From: Chaetoceros tenuissimus
Taxonomy: Eukaryota; Bacillariophyta; Thalassiosirophyceae; Chaetocerotales; Chaetocerotaceae
Assembly: GCA_021927905.1 (NCBI GenBank)
Contig: BLLK01000019.1
Location: 1,364,001 to 1,428,000, forward strand
DNA length: 64,000 nt
Reading direction: 5' to 3'
This document shows positions 38,926-48,461 of this stretch, in pieces. The translations under genes were made by a program, and so were the position numbers. Position 1 is the stretch's first letter. Each line of letters starts with the position of its first letter. The notes under the pieces are model-generated. The model had not been told where the DNA came from and did not search any database. It saw only the letters and a list, made by a program, of their open reading frames with translations.

Positions 38926-40980
38926 ATGAAAAATGAATCACTTTCAACATGTACTTACTGCCGTATCCAATGTAAACCATTGAGATGCAGTCAATGTAAA
39001 TCTGTATTTTATTGTTCGAAATCATGTCAAAAGAAACATTGGAAACTGCACAAGAAATCATGTCGACTTGTTACTTCTTCTTCTTGTAAGAATGAGGGGA
39101 GTACTCTGGATGACAGTAATACTGAATCAACAGTTTCAAAGGCGGTCAAAGAGAAGGAAGCTGTGACTGCAGCAAAGGAATTGTATTCACTTTTGGGAAA
39201 TATGGATTTGCAACAGGCTACTCAACATTATCATCAAGTGAATGATGAAATTGAAAAAGTAAAGAATGATGAAGGGAAATCTGACATGTCGACAAATATA
39301 GATGAGAGTGAGAATGAAAAGGAGAAAGATCGAGTTCGACAAGCCACTTTTCTTGAAACATCTCAGAAAGAACATGAGCGAGCTTCTACTAATTCAACTA
39401 ATACTACGGCTGTAAACGAGGACGACCGTACTACCTTCGATGAGATACAACAATTGCTCAAACATCAGGGAGAATGGGATTTCATGGTTGAAAAGTTGAT
39501 TTACATTTCTTGCTTTGCAGTCACTCTCACTCAGCCTCAAGAATCTACAATTGTAATTGAAAACTTGCAGCAAATTTCTATTCAAACTCGTACTATTGGC
39601 AAAAGAATCACCATTGTGGATATTACACATGTGGCATCTGATACACTACTTGCCAGGATACAATTGCCATCCATCATCACTGCAACTTCACAGGAAATCA
39701 TGGCATCCATGAATCTAGAGCTAAATTCCAACAAGACAATATTGACATTTCGTATCATGTACAATGATGGAGGTCAAGGTACTATAGACAATATATTACC
39801 CGAATCTACACTGCAATTGACACCTACCCATGCTTTACAGAAATTACAATGTAAATCATGTCATCAATTTCTAGTCAAGAATGATGCTGTGATTAAAGAA
39901 GTGTATAGTTTACCACAAGGGCATTGGGATGAAATTACAGATTATTTGACTTGTTTTGAAGGACAGGCGACTGTGGATTTCTCTTCGGCGGTGAATAATA
40001 TTTGCATCAGGGGGAATGTATTGGAAGATGAATCTGTGTTGGTTATGAATCGTCATGATTTGATGGGTATGAGTGTTTTAGCTATAGATGGTTATGGTAT
40101 GGATTCGGAAATAATGTTTGAGAAAGAGGAGGAACGGGAGAAGGAGGTCGAGGATGCAAGGAGTAACTCTATTATTCCACCCACAAAAGATGATGTCACC
40201 TACAGAGGTGAAAAAGAATGGAAAGATACTGTTGGTGGAGCTACATTGACTTGTAATATATGTTGCAGTACTCTTGGATTTGCCTCCATGGTCGAGCCGG
40301 ATTCTTTCCGATTATTAAAGCATAAATTGCGAGCAGTGTCCGAATCCACTACTTCCACAACTCCTGGCATCAATCATTTGAAAAGAAGCAATTGTGGAGC
40401 TTTCATTGCAAAAGAGCTTGTACGTTATGCAGAATCTCAAGCAGTTTTTACATTTGCAGTTTATCCTGACCAAAAGCCGTTGAACTTTGTATTGCTCTTG
40501 CGAGTATTGAGTTGGAACACGTTTATTTCCACAAAAGAGTCTAATAATGAAGATCGGAATATATTTCAAAGGGCTGTCAAGGTAATATTTGAAGAGCAAG
40601 ACATGCGTATTCTAAATGCGTCGAGAATGCAATCTATAGAGGCAATGAATGATCCTGCATTGTTTCAATGGGGAGGTGTGGATTTATGTTGTCCTCCTGA
40701 TGCCCCTTTTGGAACAAATCATCAAGTACAAACTTTAGAAGATAAAAATGCGAATGAAATACCTGATATGGCAAACGATAAAAGTTCTAAGCAGTCTCCC
40801 AAAGCAAGCGTGAATCTATATCTTCCTTTTGACGAATGGGAGGAGTTGAAGTGTATATTATTGGCTAAGTCGAAATACTTTTCAGAAGCAACTAGTCAGG
40901 CAACTACAATTATAAAACTCGGAGGCAAGAAAGATAATGGAAGTCATGGTAGAGCAAAATTGTCTTTTCTAGCAATGTAG
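38926..40980 (+). CDS. MYND-finger protein fused to a UBE3D-like (HECT_2) domain
   Basis: The protein has 684 residues. A MYND zinc finger fills about 8-46: C-T-Y-C, C-S-Q-C, Y-C-S-K-S-C-Q-K-K-H-W-K-L-H-K-K-S-C, all eight ligands present. Residues 50-165 are charged and probably coiled. From about 175 the protein resembles UBE3D, an E2-binding ubiquitin ligase. It has a beta-rich region, then L-Q-C-K-S-C-H, then the L-P-Q-G-H-W-D-E-I-T-D-Y-L-T-C-F phrase, then G-D/N-type beta strands and a second C-N-I-C-C-S-T-L-G pair. UBE3D-type proteins bind E2 enzymes such as UBCH10. Joining it to a MYND protein-interaction finger is unusual. It is intronless and starts at ATG 38926. The MYND call is firm, the UBE3D call moderate. 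Confidence 0.75.
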   Translation: MKNESLSTCTYCRIQCKPLRCSQCKSVFYCSKSCQKKHWKLHKKSCRLVTSSSCKNEGSTLDDSNTESTVSKAVKEKEAVTAAKELYSLLGNMDLQQATQHYHQVNDEIEKVKNDEGKSDMSTNIDESENEKEKDRVRQATFLETSQKEHERASTNSTNTTAVNEDDRTTFDEIQQLLKHQGEWDFMVEKLIYISCFAVTLTQPQESTIVIENLQQISIQTRTIGKRITIVDITHVASDTLLARIQLPSIITATSQEIMASMNLELNSNKTILTFRIMYNDGGQGTIDNILPESTLQLTPTHALQKLQCKSCHQFLVKNDAVIKEVYSLPQGHWDEITDYLTCFEGQATVDFSSAVNNICIRGNVLEDESVLVMNRHDLMGMSVLAIDGYGMDSEIMFEKEEEREKEVEDARSNSIIPPTKDDVTYRGEKEWKDTVGGATLTCNICCSTLGFASMVEPDSFRLLKHKLRAVSESTTSTTPGINHLKRSNCGAFIAKELVRYAESQAVFTFAVYPDQKPLNFVLLLRVLSWNTFISTKESNNEDRNIFQRAVKVIFEEQDMRILNASRMQSIEAMNDPALFQWGGVDLCCPPDAPFGTNHQVQTLEDKNANEIPDMANDKSSKQSPKASVNLYLPFDEWEELKCILLAKSKYFSEATSQATTIIKLGGKKDNGSHGRAKLSFLAM

Positions 40981-41026
40981 AAATCTAATGACTATTCATA
41001 AATTCTTAGCTTATTTCCAAAATTGA

Positions 41027-42567
41027 TCATTTTTGTACTTTGACCTCGCGTATAACACCGTTATAGATGGCAATACCATATGGAATTGTGGTGAAAAGCA
41101 CACACCACGATGAAAAGGAAAACACATACAGCAAACCTCTTGCGTCTACTAGCAAACCTCCGAGAGCTGCACTACCAGCCCAAGAAAAGTTAGTCACAGC
41201 CTCGACACTATTCCAACGTGATCTTTCGTTCTTTGGTACATGGTCCATCAACACACTTCGAGTCAATGCTCCAGTACCCATTACAGCTGCAGTGCGTATC
41301 AAGTACAAAGCAACTAGTAATAAAATTTGCGGTTGTTCTGGTCCATCTTGATAACATGCTACCATTCCAAACATACTGAATGATCCTACTATCTTCATGA
41401 TGATGCTTGTTTCCAATCTTCCAATCCTAATCCCTGAATATTGACCTAAGCGTGACGTCCATGACAGTAAAAGATTTGAAATCAAGTAAATCCATTGTAT
41501 TTGATATGGAGAAAGATTCAAATCATCCATGAAAAAGACTGGGAAGTATCTAACTGCCATTCCTTAAGGAAATCATATTCCATGAGCAATTGAATAGAAA
41601 TAATGTGATACCATCAAGTGATTGTATAATTCTTACCTGTAGATATACCTCCAAACAAGTCGGCAATGGCTACACAAATGGGTACAATTCTCTTTGCATT
41701 GCACCATACACACTTCTTTGGCGTTGTATCAATATTTTCTTCATCTTCAAGCAAACCTACTGTTTTACTATCTAGGTGTATAGAGTTCTTTGGAGTAGAA
41801 ACTTGCTCTTGCTGACTCTCATTGACGCAAAAGTCATCGCTCATGAAAAATAAAGAAAATAGTTCAATAATTGAAATGTATTGTCCCAACTTGATCATAG
41901 CTGCACATGTTTCTATTGTCCAATCCTCTATACCAAGATTGTATAGCATAATGAGTGATAGAATAGGTCCTGTTGTCCTTCCATAGAATTGCAATTGGAG
42001 CCTTTTTGAGAAATAGAGACTACGATCTCCGGAATTTACAGAATCAGCAAGTAGTGCCCAAACAGAAGGGTTCACCATTCCTTGAAAAAGTCCCCAACAT
42101 GCAAGACCAATTGCTAGTAAAGTCAAGTTTTCTCTCTGAGCAGCTATCAAGGTGAGAGTAGCTGAGACGAATCCCATAGTGGATCCAAATTTGACTACGC
42201 GGTCTCTTCTGTATCGGTCTGCAACCCAAGAAGCTGGATAAGATGAAAGAAGTTGAGTCATTCCAGTAAGACTAGTAATGAAACCAACAGTCTTTTTATC
42301 ATCAACTTTGCACAAGAGAAAGACGAATATAGGCAAAGCATTGGAGTTCCAAAGTGATCTGGCTACAAACGAAAGATATGTGTAAATCATGATTGCAGTG
42401 ATGTTTCTGCTAGTGCCAAGTTCTCCTCTTTCACTTCTTTCGGAAAAAGATAACTTTATATTCAAATCATCTTCGTCATCATCATCATTTGAGAAAGTAC
42501 GCGAGTATGGTACATCCTCTTCAAATGATGTTATGATTGTTACACCTGCTTCTGATTCTTGAATCAT
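41027..42567 (-). CDS. Major facilitator superfamily transporter, two exons
   Basis: Exons 42567-41637 and 41562-41027 join in phase 1 (GTAAGA donor, TTAAG acceptor) to give 488 residues. The cytosolic N-terminus is Asp/Glu-rich, followed by about 12 hydrophobic helices in two halves with a hydrophilic linker. The A-like loop V-A-D-R-Y-R-R-D-R between helices 2 and 3 is an MFS signature, as is the G-R-T-T-G-P-I-L-S helix-5 motif. A strongly conserved late block reads A-L-T-R-S-V-L-M-D-H-V-P-K-N-E-R-S-R-W-N. The substrate is unknown; drug, peptide or metal export are all possible. Its close paralog lies head to head at 43173 and has no intron at this place. Confidence 0.85.
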
Positions 42568-43172
42568 TCGCTTGCTTTCTTTCTATCGATATTATGCAGG
42601 TCGGAAGAAATACTTCTATAGGTGATGAGGTCGAGGGACGAGGCTGATCAATAGTTCGAGAAACTTCTTAGAGCGACAGAAGTAGAAAGTGCTTGGAAAG
42701 AAGCAGTTGTGTTTTTCTCCAACTCCAACGTTAGAAAAATGAGCGAGACTTTATGCAGACCTTTCTAACCGAAATGTTTGTCTTATTGCTTCTTTTTATT
42801 TTTATTAGCTCATACGTTTCTCTAAATCATACTAATTTCTTGCTTATGAAGAACTCTTTCAGCTAAAAAGTAATCCACTACGTAAGTATAAAATAGTACG
42901 TTCTCATGAAAATTTACCGTTATCATTTGAAACCTCACCAACCCGCCGCACATTTTTCTTTTTTCTCTTTTTGTTTCCACCTGCTAGTGACAAAACGACG
43001 ATACGAATAAGAACTAGTTCATGAATGTTTAAGTAGTTTCAAGCTCACAAGGTATAAAATAACAGATTGATACTCTAAGTTATAGGTTGATTGATAAAGT
43101 TGAACTACGTCCACGATCATAGTCCAGTAGCAAAGAAATAGTAAAAGAACAAGGAAACTATACATCTAGAAA
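42568..43172. other. Head-to-head promoter region of two MFS paralogs
   Basis: This 605-bp stretch is shared by two divergently transcribed transporters. It is AT-rich, with no repeat or named motif seen. Confidence 0.4.
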
Positions 43173-44666
43173 ATGATTCAGGAATCATCAGCAGGCCTCA
43201 CTGTGAAATCATTTGACGATGACATACCATATACACATACTTGGTCAAACGAAGACGATGAATATGATGAGTACGGCACTGATCTTGTACAAGAACAAGG
43301 TGATAACCAGACTGAATACACAAGAGAAAGAAATGAAACTAGCAGAAACATCAATGTAATCATGATTTACACATATATTGCTTTCGTTTCTCGATCTCTC
43401 TGGAATTCAAATGCTTTATCCATTTTCGTGTTTCTTTTAGTAAACGTTGACGATAAAAAGACTGTCGGTTTTATTACTGGGTTGACTGGACTGACTCAGC
43501 TTCTTTCCTCTTATCCAGCGAGTTTCGTGGCAGATAAATATAGAAGAGACAATGTCGTCAAGTTTGGGTCCATCATTGGTTTCATATCCATCTTCTTTAC
43601 TCTCTATGCTGCTCAAAAAGAAAATTTGACTCTACTAGCGATAGGTCTATCATGCTATGGAATATCTCAAGGAATTGTGAATCCATCTGTGTGGGCTTTA
43701 CTAGCGGACTCTGTGAGTAAAGGTGGTCGTTCTCTATATTTCACTAAACGACTACAGTTGGAATTCTATGGACGAACCACCGGGCCTGTTCTTTCATTAA
43801 TTCTATTTTGGAAACTTGGCATTGAGGAATGGACGATTGACGTATGTGCAGCACTCATCAAAATGGGTCAATTCGTATCCATTATCGAATTATTGTGCTT
43901 ATATTTCGTGAGTGATGACTACTGTGTCATTGATAAGAGTACCCATTTGCCAAATGTTGAAATGAAGAAGCAGCAACCCGATAAGGATTCCATCAAATTT
44001 GAAAACAGTACAGAAAGTTTGCTCGCGATGGAGCAGCAAAATCAAGGCGTAAATAAACAGACGCGCATATGTTGTTGGTCTCTTTATTTGCACAGAATTG
44101 TTCCCATTTGTGTGGCTGTTGCAGACTTGATTGGAGGCATATCGATTGGAATGTCAGTTCGATACTTTCCAATTTTCTTTGCAGATAATTTGAATCTTTC
44201 ACCAAATGCTGTCCAATTTATATCATTGGTTACAAATCTATTACTTTCATGGGCCTCATATTTAGGACAATACTTTGGAGTAAGAATTGGGCGTTTGGAA
44301 ACAAGCATTATTATGAAGTTCATTGGATGTTTCACAATGTTTGGAATGATTTCTTCTTATTCTAATGGTATGTCCAACATGCTAGTTATAGTACTGTATT
44401 TGATACGTACTGCAACTGTAATGGGGACTGGAGCATTGACTCGAAGTGTATTGATGGACCATGTTCCAAAGAATGAAAGATCAAGATGGAACAGTGTTGA
44501 AGCTGTGACTAACTTTTCTTGGGCTGGTAGTGCAGTTCTTGGAGGTTTGCTTGTTGATGCAAAGGGATTGCTGTATGTCTTTTCCTTTTCCTCTTGGTGC
44601 GTTCTTTTCTCTACTATCCCATATGCCATTGCTATTTGGATAGGAGTAGCTCGTGAAACCATTTGA
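43173..44666 (+). CDS. Major facilitator superfamily transporter, intronless paralog
   Basis: The 497-residue protein aligns along its whole length with the divergent neighbour: N-terminus M-I-Q-E-S-x-A-G, V-A-D-K-Y-R-R-D-N loop, F-Y-G-R-T-T-G-P-V-L-S, G-I-S-I-G-M-S-V-R-Y-F-P-I-F-F, and the identical block T-R-S-V-L-M-D-H-V-P-K-N-E-R-S-R. It has 12 predicted helices. The central linker is longer and Gln-rich. At the place where the neighbour has its intron (between I-S-T and G-M-A-V-R) this gene is continuous. The pair arose by inverted duplication, and its regulation may be shared through the 605-bp spacer. The substrate is unknown. Confidence 0.85.
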   Translation: MIQESSAGLTVKSFDDDIPYTHTWSNEDDEYDEYGTDLVQEQGDNQTEYTRERNETSRNINVIMIYTYIAFVSRSLWNSNALSIFVFLLVNVDDKKTVGFITGLTGLTQLLSSYPASFVADKYRRDNVVKFGSIIGFISIFFTLYAAQKENLTLLAIGLSCYGISQGIVNPSVWALLADSVSKGGRSLYFTKRLQLEFYGRTTGPVLSLILFWKLGIEEWTIDVCAALIKMGQFVSIIELLCLYFVSDDYCVIDKSTHLPNVEMKKQQPDKDSIKFENSTESLLAMEQQNQGVNKQTRICCWSLYLHRIVPICVAVADLIGGISIGMSVRYFPIFFADNLNLSPNAVQFISLVTNLLLSWASYLGQYFGVRIGRLETSIIMKFIGCFTMFGMISSYSNGMSNMLVIVLYLIRTATVMGTGALTRSVLMDHVPKNERSRWNSVEAVTNFSWAGSAVLGGLLVDAKGLLYVFSFSSWCVLFSTIPYAIAIWIGVARETI

Positions 44667-45347
44667 TTTCTGCGTATTAGTCGACTCTTGACATTTAATT
44701 CATTAGTGTAATTACTTAGGCTGTAATTTTTGACTTTCTTCTTCAGTTTTTGTCTTGGTAATTCTACATTGCTTTACATGGACTTGATGATCTACGACTG
44801 CATTTTGCCAGAGCAATGTATCTATCTGCTGTATATAATGCATCCCATTTCACCTTTGCAATATTCTCAGAATTTGCTGCTTCCTTTTCTAATTTCACTC
44901 TCTTCTTTTGTTTTTTTTGCTTTTGTACATTTTCATAGCATTCTCGATACTTATGATGCCTGTTATATTTTTGATTCATCCATGTTGGTCCATGGTTCCG
45001 AATCTTTCTTTTAGTCTAGTATCAAATGTTGAATACTTTACAGTCAAGTTCTGTGGTTTTCGTTACACACTTCGATAGTAGTGAATAGTTGCCTTCGAAT
45101 AGAATGCGACTATTTCTGGCATTCCTCATCAAAGATTTAGCCAAAATATGAGAATTTTAGTTCCGGCATTTCGCCGCAACTTTGCCACTCACAAAGAAAA
45201 AATGAAACAAAAAAGTAGACTCGACTCTACACTAAGAACAATATGGACAAGTCCCATAGAAAAGCAGTGCTCAATTTTTAACATTATATCAAAATACAAC
45301 TATATTAAAAAAACGAGCGAGTAAAAATTGAACAGATTCTAGCTACT
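44667..45347. other. Intergenic region
   Basis: These 681 bases follow the MFS gene and precede the first HPP gene. It is AT-rich, with T-runs near 44900-44930 and A-runs near 45290-45330. No gene was seen. Confidence 0.4.
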
Positions 45348-47288
45348 ATGGAAACCAAAAAACAAGATGCATCCGAAAAGAAAAGTACCATAGTCCAACA
45401 TGCTATAGAAATGGCTGGTGTAGATGCATACGGAGTCATCGGTGTAGACGTATGGCTTTTCAATCAAGAGACAAATAAGCTTTCACATTATGGTCAGCCA
45501 AAAGGTATGAGTTGGATGTGTCCAATCTACAAACGTCAGGCTATTCACCAGAGTAAAAAAGAACAGAAACATGACGTAATTAATGCTATCGAAGAATTGG
45601 ACACACATGTTGAAGCTGCAGAAGATGAAGTCGTTGGTCAAGGCTTAGCTGGTAACTTTTATCAAATGTATGGACCTTCTGTCGTTCCTAGACGTGTGAA
45701 TGCCCTAGGATCAAATCTTCGCCGCTCTAGCGTCGTTTCTATGAAAGCTACTAGTATCCGTAACTTGGATGTCAGTAATCATCGATCAACCAGAAACTTG
45801 GATGTCAGCAATCATCGATCAAATATGTTCTCGAAGCATGGTACTCTAATGTTTAATCATGATATCGAATGGCATGATTTGAGAGACTTTACTACAAATC
45901 CTTTCCAAATGCCTAGCAACAGACTTCAACTTCTTGCAAAGGTATTTGGAAGGGCTACAGGTATCCCTTTTAATATTGAAGGTGACTACAAGGGAGTCGT
46001 CGTTTTCTTTGCAAGAAGAAATTTTGATCAAGAAGGAGTGAACTCGGATGAAAATCTTTCGTATTTGAAGTATGCTACACAGAGTATCGGTTCCAACATT
46101 GCAGTAGAACAAGCTCGTGACGAAGCTATGAAGAAACGCAAGGTCAAAGTTCAAAAAGCATTTCGCAAAGCCAAAGTCGCCTTTCAAGCAATCAGTGCTC
46201 TTGAGGGTGAATTTATGCGTCAGCTAAGTGACAGAGGAATGAACCAAATTGAAGACATTGCTGATAAAAAAAGCAGTTCTTACAGACGCTCTATTAAATC
46301 TTCCTCTAGTTGCTGTGATAATACAATGAAATTTATGCGAGATGCAAAACAGCAAACACATGATAAGGTCAAAAATACCACCAAGAAATCTTTCAACCCT
46401 CCATTAAAGATACCATCTGCAGCTACTACTTGGCAAGTTGCATTCTGGATTACATGTTCTTGCTTTGTAGCATTTACAACTATTCTTGGTATGAACAATG
46501 CAATCAGAAAGTCCACAGGCAATGACTATGGCTTCTTTGCAGGACCGTTCGGAGCATTGATTACTCTACAGTTTGCTTTGACGGCAGCTCCTCCAGCACA
46601 GCCACGAAATTGTTTGTATGGTATGACATTGAGTCTCTTTATCTCGATATGTGGCAAGTATTTGTTATCATTCCAAGCTGGCATTCCACAATGGGTCGTG
46701 GCATCGATCTGTACCTCGATAGCTATTGGTGCAATGGCGAAAACTTCTACAGTCCATCCGCCAGCTGGTGCAACAGCCATTGTTTTCTCTCTTACTCCCA
46801 TCAAAACAATTGTGAACGACTTGGCAGTTGCTGGCTTGATGCTTGTTGCAAGTATCGTATCCATAATGATTGCAACAGTGTTGAATAACTCCAATGACTT
46901 GCGTCAATACCCAATGTATCCAATTTTTCATTCCAAGGATACGGGAGACAAGAAAGATGAGAAAAAGAAGAAATCGTTCTGCGATGTTCTCAATAGTGCA
47001 TTCACAATTTCGTTTGAAAAGAAAAGTCAAGACAGTGTTGTTGAGTTCAATAGCTCTCCTGTCAAAGTCAATGGCCGAAAGACTACCTTACGTTCCAATC
47101 CTGGTACTTATGGCGCTGTATCTCAGAAAGAAGGAGATGTCGAAGAGCAGAGGCAGAGGCAACTTGTACGAACCGCTAGCAAAGTCAACTTTGAAAAATT
47201 GTACAAGGAGGCAAATACTTTTGGTGGGAAAAAGAATTCATCTGCGAATAAGAATGCGGAGGAATTGCCTGTTCAATTCCTAGGATGA
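45348..47288 (+). CDS. GAF-like plus HPP-family membrane protein
   Basis: The protein has 646 residues. Residues 20-270 look like a GAF-type sensor domain: A-Y-G-V-I-G-V-D-V-W-L-F, later G-V-V-V-F-F-A-R-R-N-F and Y-A-T-Q-S-I-G-S-N-I-A. A basic linker follows. Then comes an HPP domain (about 360-510) with four to five helices and the signatures A-G-P-F-G-A-L-I-T-L-Q, P-P-A-Q-P-R-N and T-V-H-P-P-A-G-A-T-A. HPP proteins in cyanobacteria and plant plastids have been linked to nitrite transport. The C-terminal tail is Lys-rich and probably cytosolic. A soluble sensor in front of the transporter is unusual and may gate it. No plastid leader is evident. It is intronless. A paralog lies at 48462. Confidence 0.8.
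   Translation: METKKQDASEKKSTIVQHAIEMAGVDAYGVIGVDVWLFNQETNKLSHYGQPKGMSWMCPIYKRQAIHQSKKEQKHDVINAIEELDTHVEAAEDEVVGQGLAGNFYQMYGPSVVPRRVNALGSNLRRSSVVSMKATSIRNLDVSNHRSTRNLDVSNHRSNMFSKHGTLMFNHDIEWHDLRDFTTNPFQMPSNRLQLLAKVFGRATGIPFNIEGDYKGVVVFFARRNFDQEGVNSDENLSYLKYATQSIGSNIAVEQARDEAMKKRKVKVQKAFRKAKVAFQAISALEGEFMRQLSDRGMNQIEDIADKKSSSYRRSIKSSSSCCDNTMKFMRDAKQQTHDKVKNTTKKSFNPPLKIPSAATTWQVAFWITCSCFVAFTTILGMNNAIRKSTGNDYGFFAGPFGALITLQFALTAAPPAQPRNCLYGMTLSLFISICGKYLLSFQAGIPQWVVASICTSIAIGAMAKTSTVHPPAGATAIVFSLTPIKTIVNDLAVAGLMLVASIVSIMIATVLNNSNDLRQYPMYPIFHSKDTGDKKDEKKKKSFCDVLNSAFTISFEKKSQDSVVEFNSSPVKVNGRKTTLRSNPGTYGAVSQKEGDVEEQRQRQLVRTASKVNFEKLYKEANTFGGKKNSSANKNAEELPVQFLG
45760..45825 (+). repeat. 33-bp in-frame tandem duplication in the HPP gene
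   Basis: Two copies encode R-N-L-D-V-S-N-H-R-S-T/N, 11 residues each, in a loop of the GAF-like domain. The paralog at 48462 lacks this loop, so it is a recent local expansion. Confidence 0.85.
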
Positions 47289-47478
47289 GGCTCGCCAAGA
47301 GAAGTCATGACTAGAATCGTACAAGCGAAGCACGAGATGTTGTAAAGTTTTTCAAGTTTTAATTGCAACAGTTTTTATCTCAACTTATAATAAAATAGAA
47401 TTTTCCGAATCTATCAAATAAACTTTTTCACTTTTGCTTATCTATTTTGATTCAGTTTGTTACGCATCTTTTTGTCCA

Positions 47479-47943
47479 TCACCCATCTACTTGTTTCTCT
47501 TCCCCATTGGCAGTACTACTATCCTTGTTCTCGTCATCTTGCTTCATTTCTTCAGTCCCATACAATACCCGACTTCTATATTGCCAATTATAAAACTGTT
47601 GTTGATGTACAAAATCTCGAAATGGAACATGAACCAACTCCTTTCGAAACGTTTCATTTTCACAGAGCAAATCTAAAAAGTAAAGACAATGAGGATAGGT
47701 TATATATTTTGCATATTCGGGTCGCTTCCAGTACTTGAGATAATTAAGGAATTTTAGAAATTGCTTGTCTTGATAATAGCCTTGTGTTGCTAGATAATGA
47801 AGATAGGCTGGTGATGCCAGTGATTGAAGGAATTCAAGTTCGAGTTCGAACCGATTCTTGTCTTCTGGGAGAGGCTTTATGGATGTGCTGTCGTTCGTAG
47901 TTGATGCTACTGAAGTCGCTGATTCTTGTGGCTTTGCTTCCAT
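47479..47943 (-). CDS. MED31: Mediator complex subunit 31 (MED31/SOH1)
   Basis: The protein has 154 residues. The central 100 residues match MED31 closely: F-E-L-E-L-E-F-L-Q-S-L-A-S-P-A-Y-L-H-Y-L, Y-Y-Q-D-K-Q-F-L-K-F-L-N-Y-L-K-Y-W, Y-A-K-Y-I-T-Y-P-H-C-L-Y-F-L-D-L-L and F-V-H-Q-Q-Q-F-Y-N-W-Q-Y. MED31 is a small four-helix subunit of the Mediator middle module that bridges to RNA polymerase II and aids initiation. The N-terminal 35 and C-terminal 25 residues are hydrophilic extensions. It is intronless with an ATG at 47943. It is convergent with the first HPP gene. Confidence 0.92.
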   Translation of the reverse strand: MEAKPQESATSVASTTNDSTSIKPLPEDKNRFELELEFLQSLASPAYLHYLATQGYYQDKQFLKFLNYLKYWKRPEYAKYITYPHCLYFLDLLCENETFRKELVHVPFRDFVHQQQFYNWQYRSRVLYGTEEMKQDDENKDSSTANGEEKQVDG

Positions 47944-48461
47944 TCTTTCGGTTCGATTTGGTTATATATCTTTAGAGGTTTGAAAGTCAATAAAGGTTCA
48001 AGGTAGTACAAGCATATATTCAATTGTGAGTTAGATGTTAGATCATGTCTCGTTGTTTTCTCGTTGCTCTCGTTGTACATCGTACATGTCTCACATTTAT
48101 TTTTTATTTAGCTAGGTAAATAGTCACATATAGAAATTTTAATGTCCGTGTCAAAATTTAAATAAATAGACTTGCATAAGTAAAATAGAGCACGTGCACG
48201 GCACATTCAATTGACAGCAAAGTTCCGGAACTAAATATGTTGCAAAGAAGCAGCTGTGAGCCCAATGGAGGTGCACCTCCTATTCTATTTTTCTTTATCT
48301 TGAAGAAGATAGACTTTATACTTTCTTCATCACTTCAGATAAGTGCGACGATCACAAGTGAACATAATCTCACTAGTTCTACTCACAGTTTCTTTCGGAA
48401 CACTTTTTCATTAAAAGTTCTAGGGAACGACGGGAGATTCTACTCTTTCATTTAGCATCTC
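47944..48461. other. Divergent intergenic region
   Basis: This 518-bp stretch lies between MED31 and the second HPP gene. A frame from 48238 to 48455 has no support as a gene. No repeat or motif was recognised. Confidence 0.4.
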
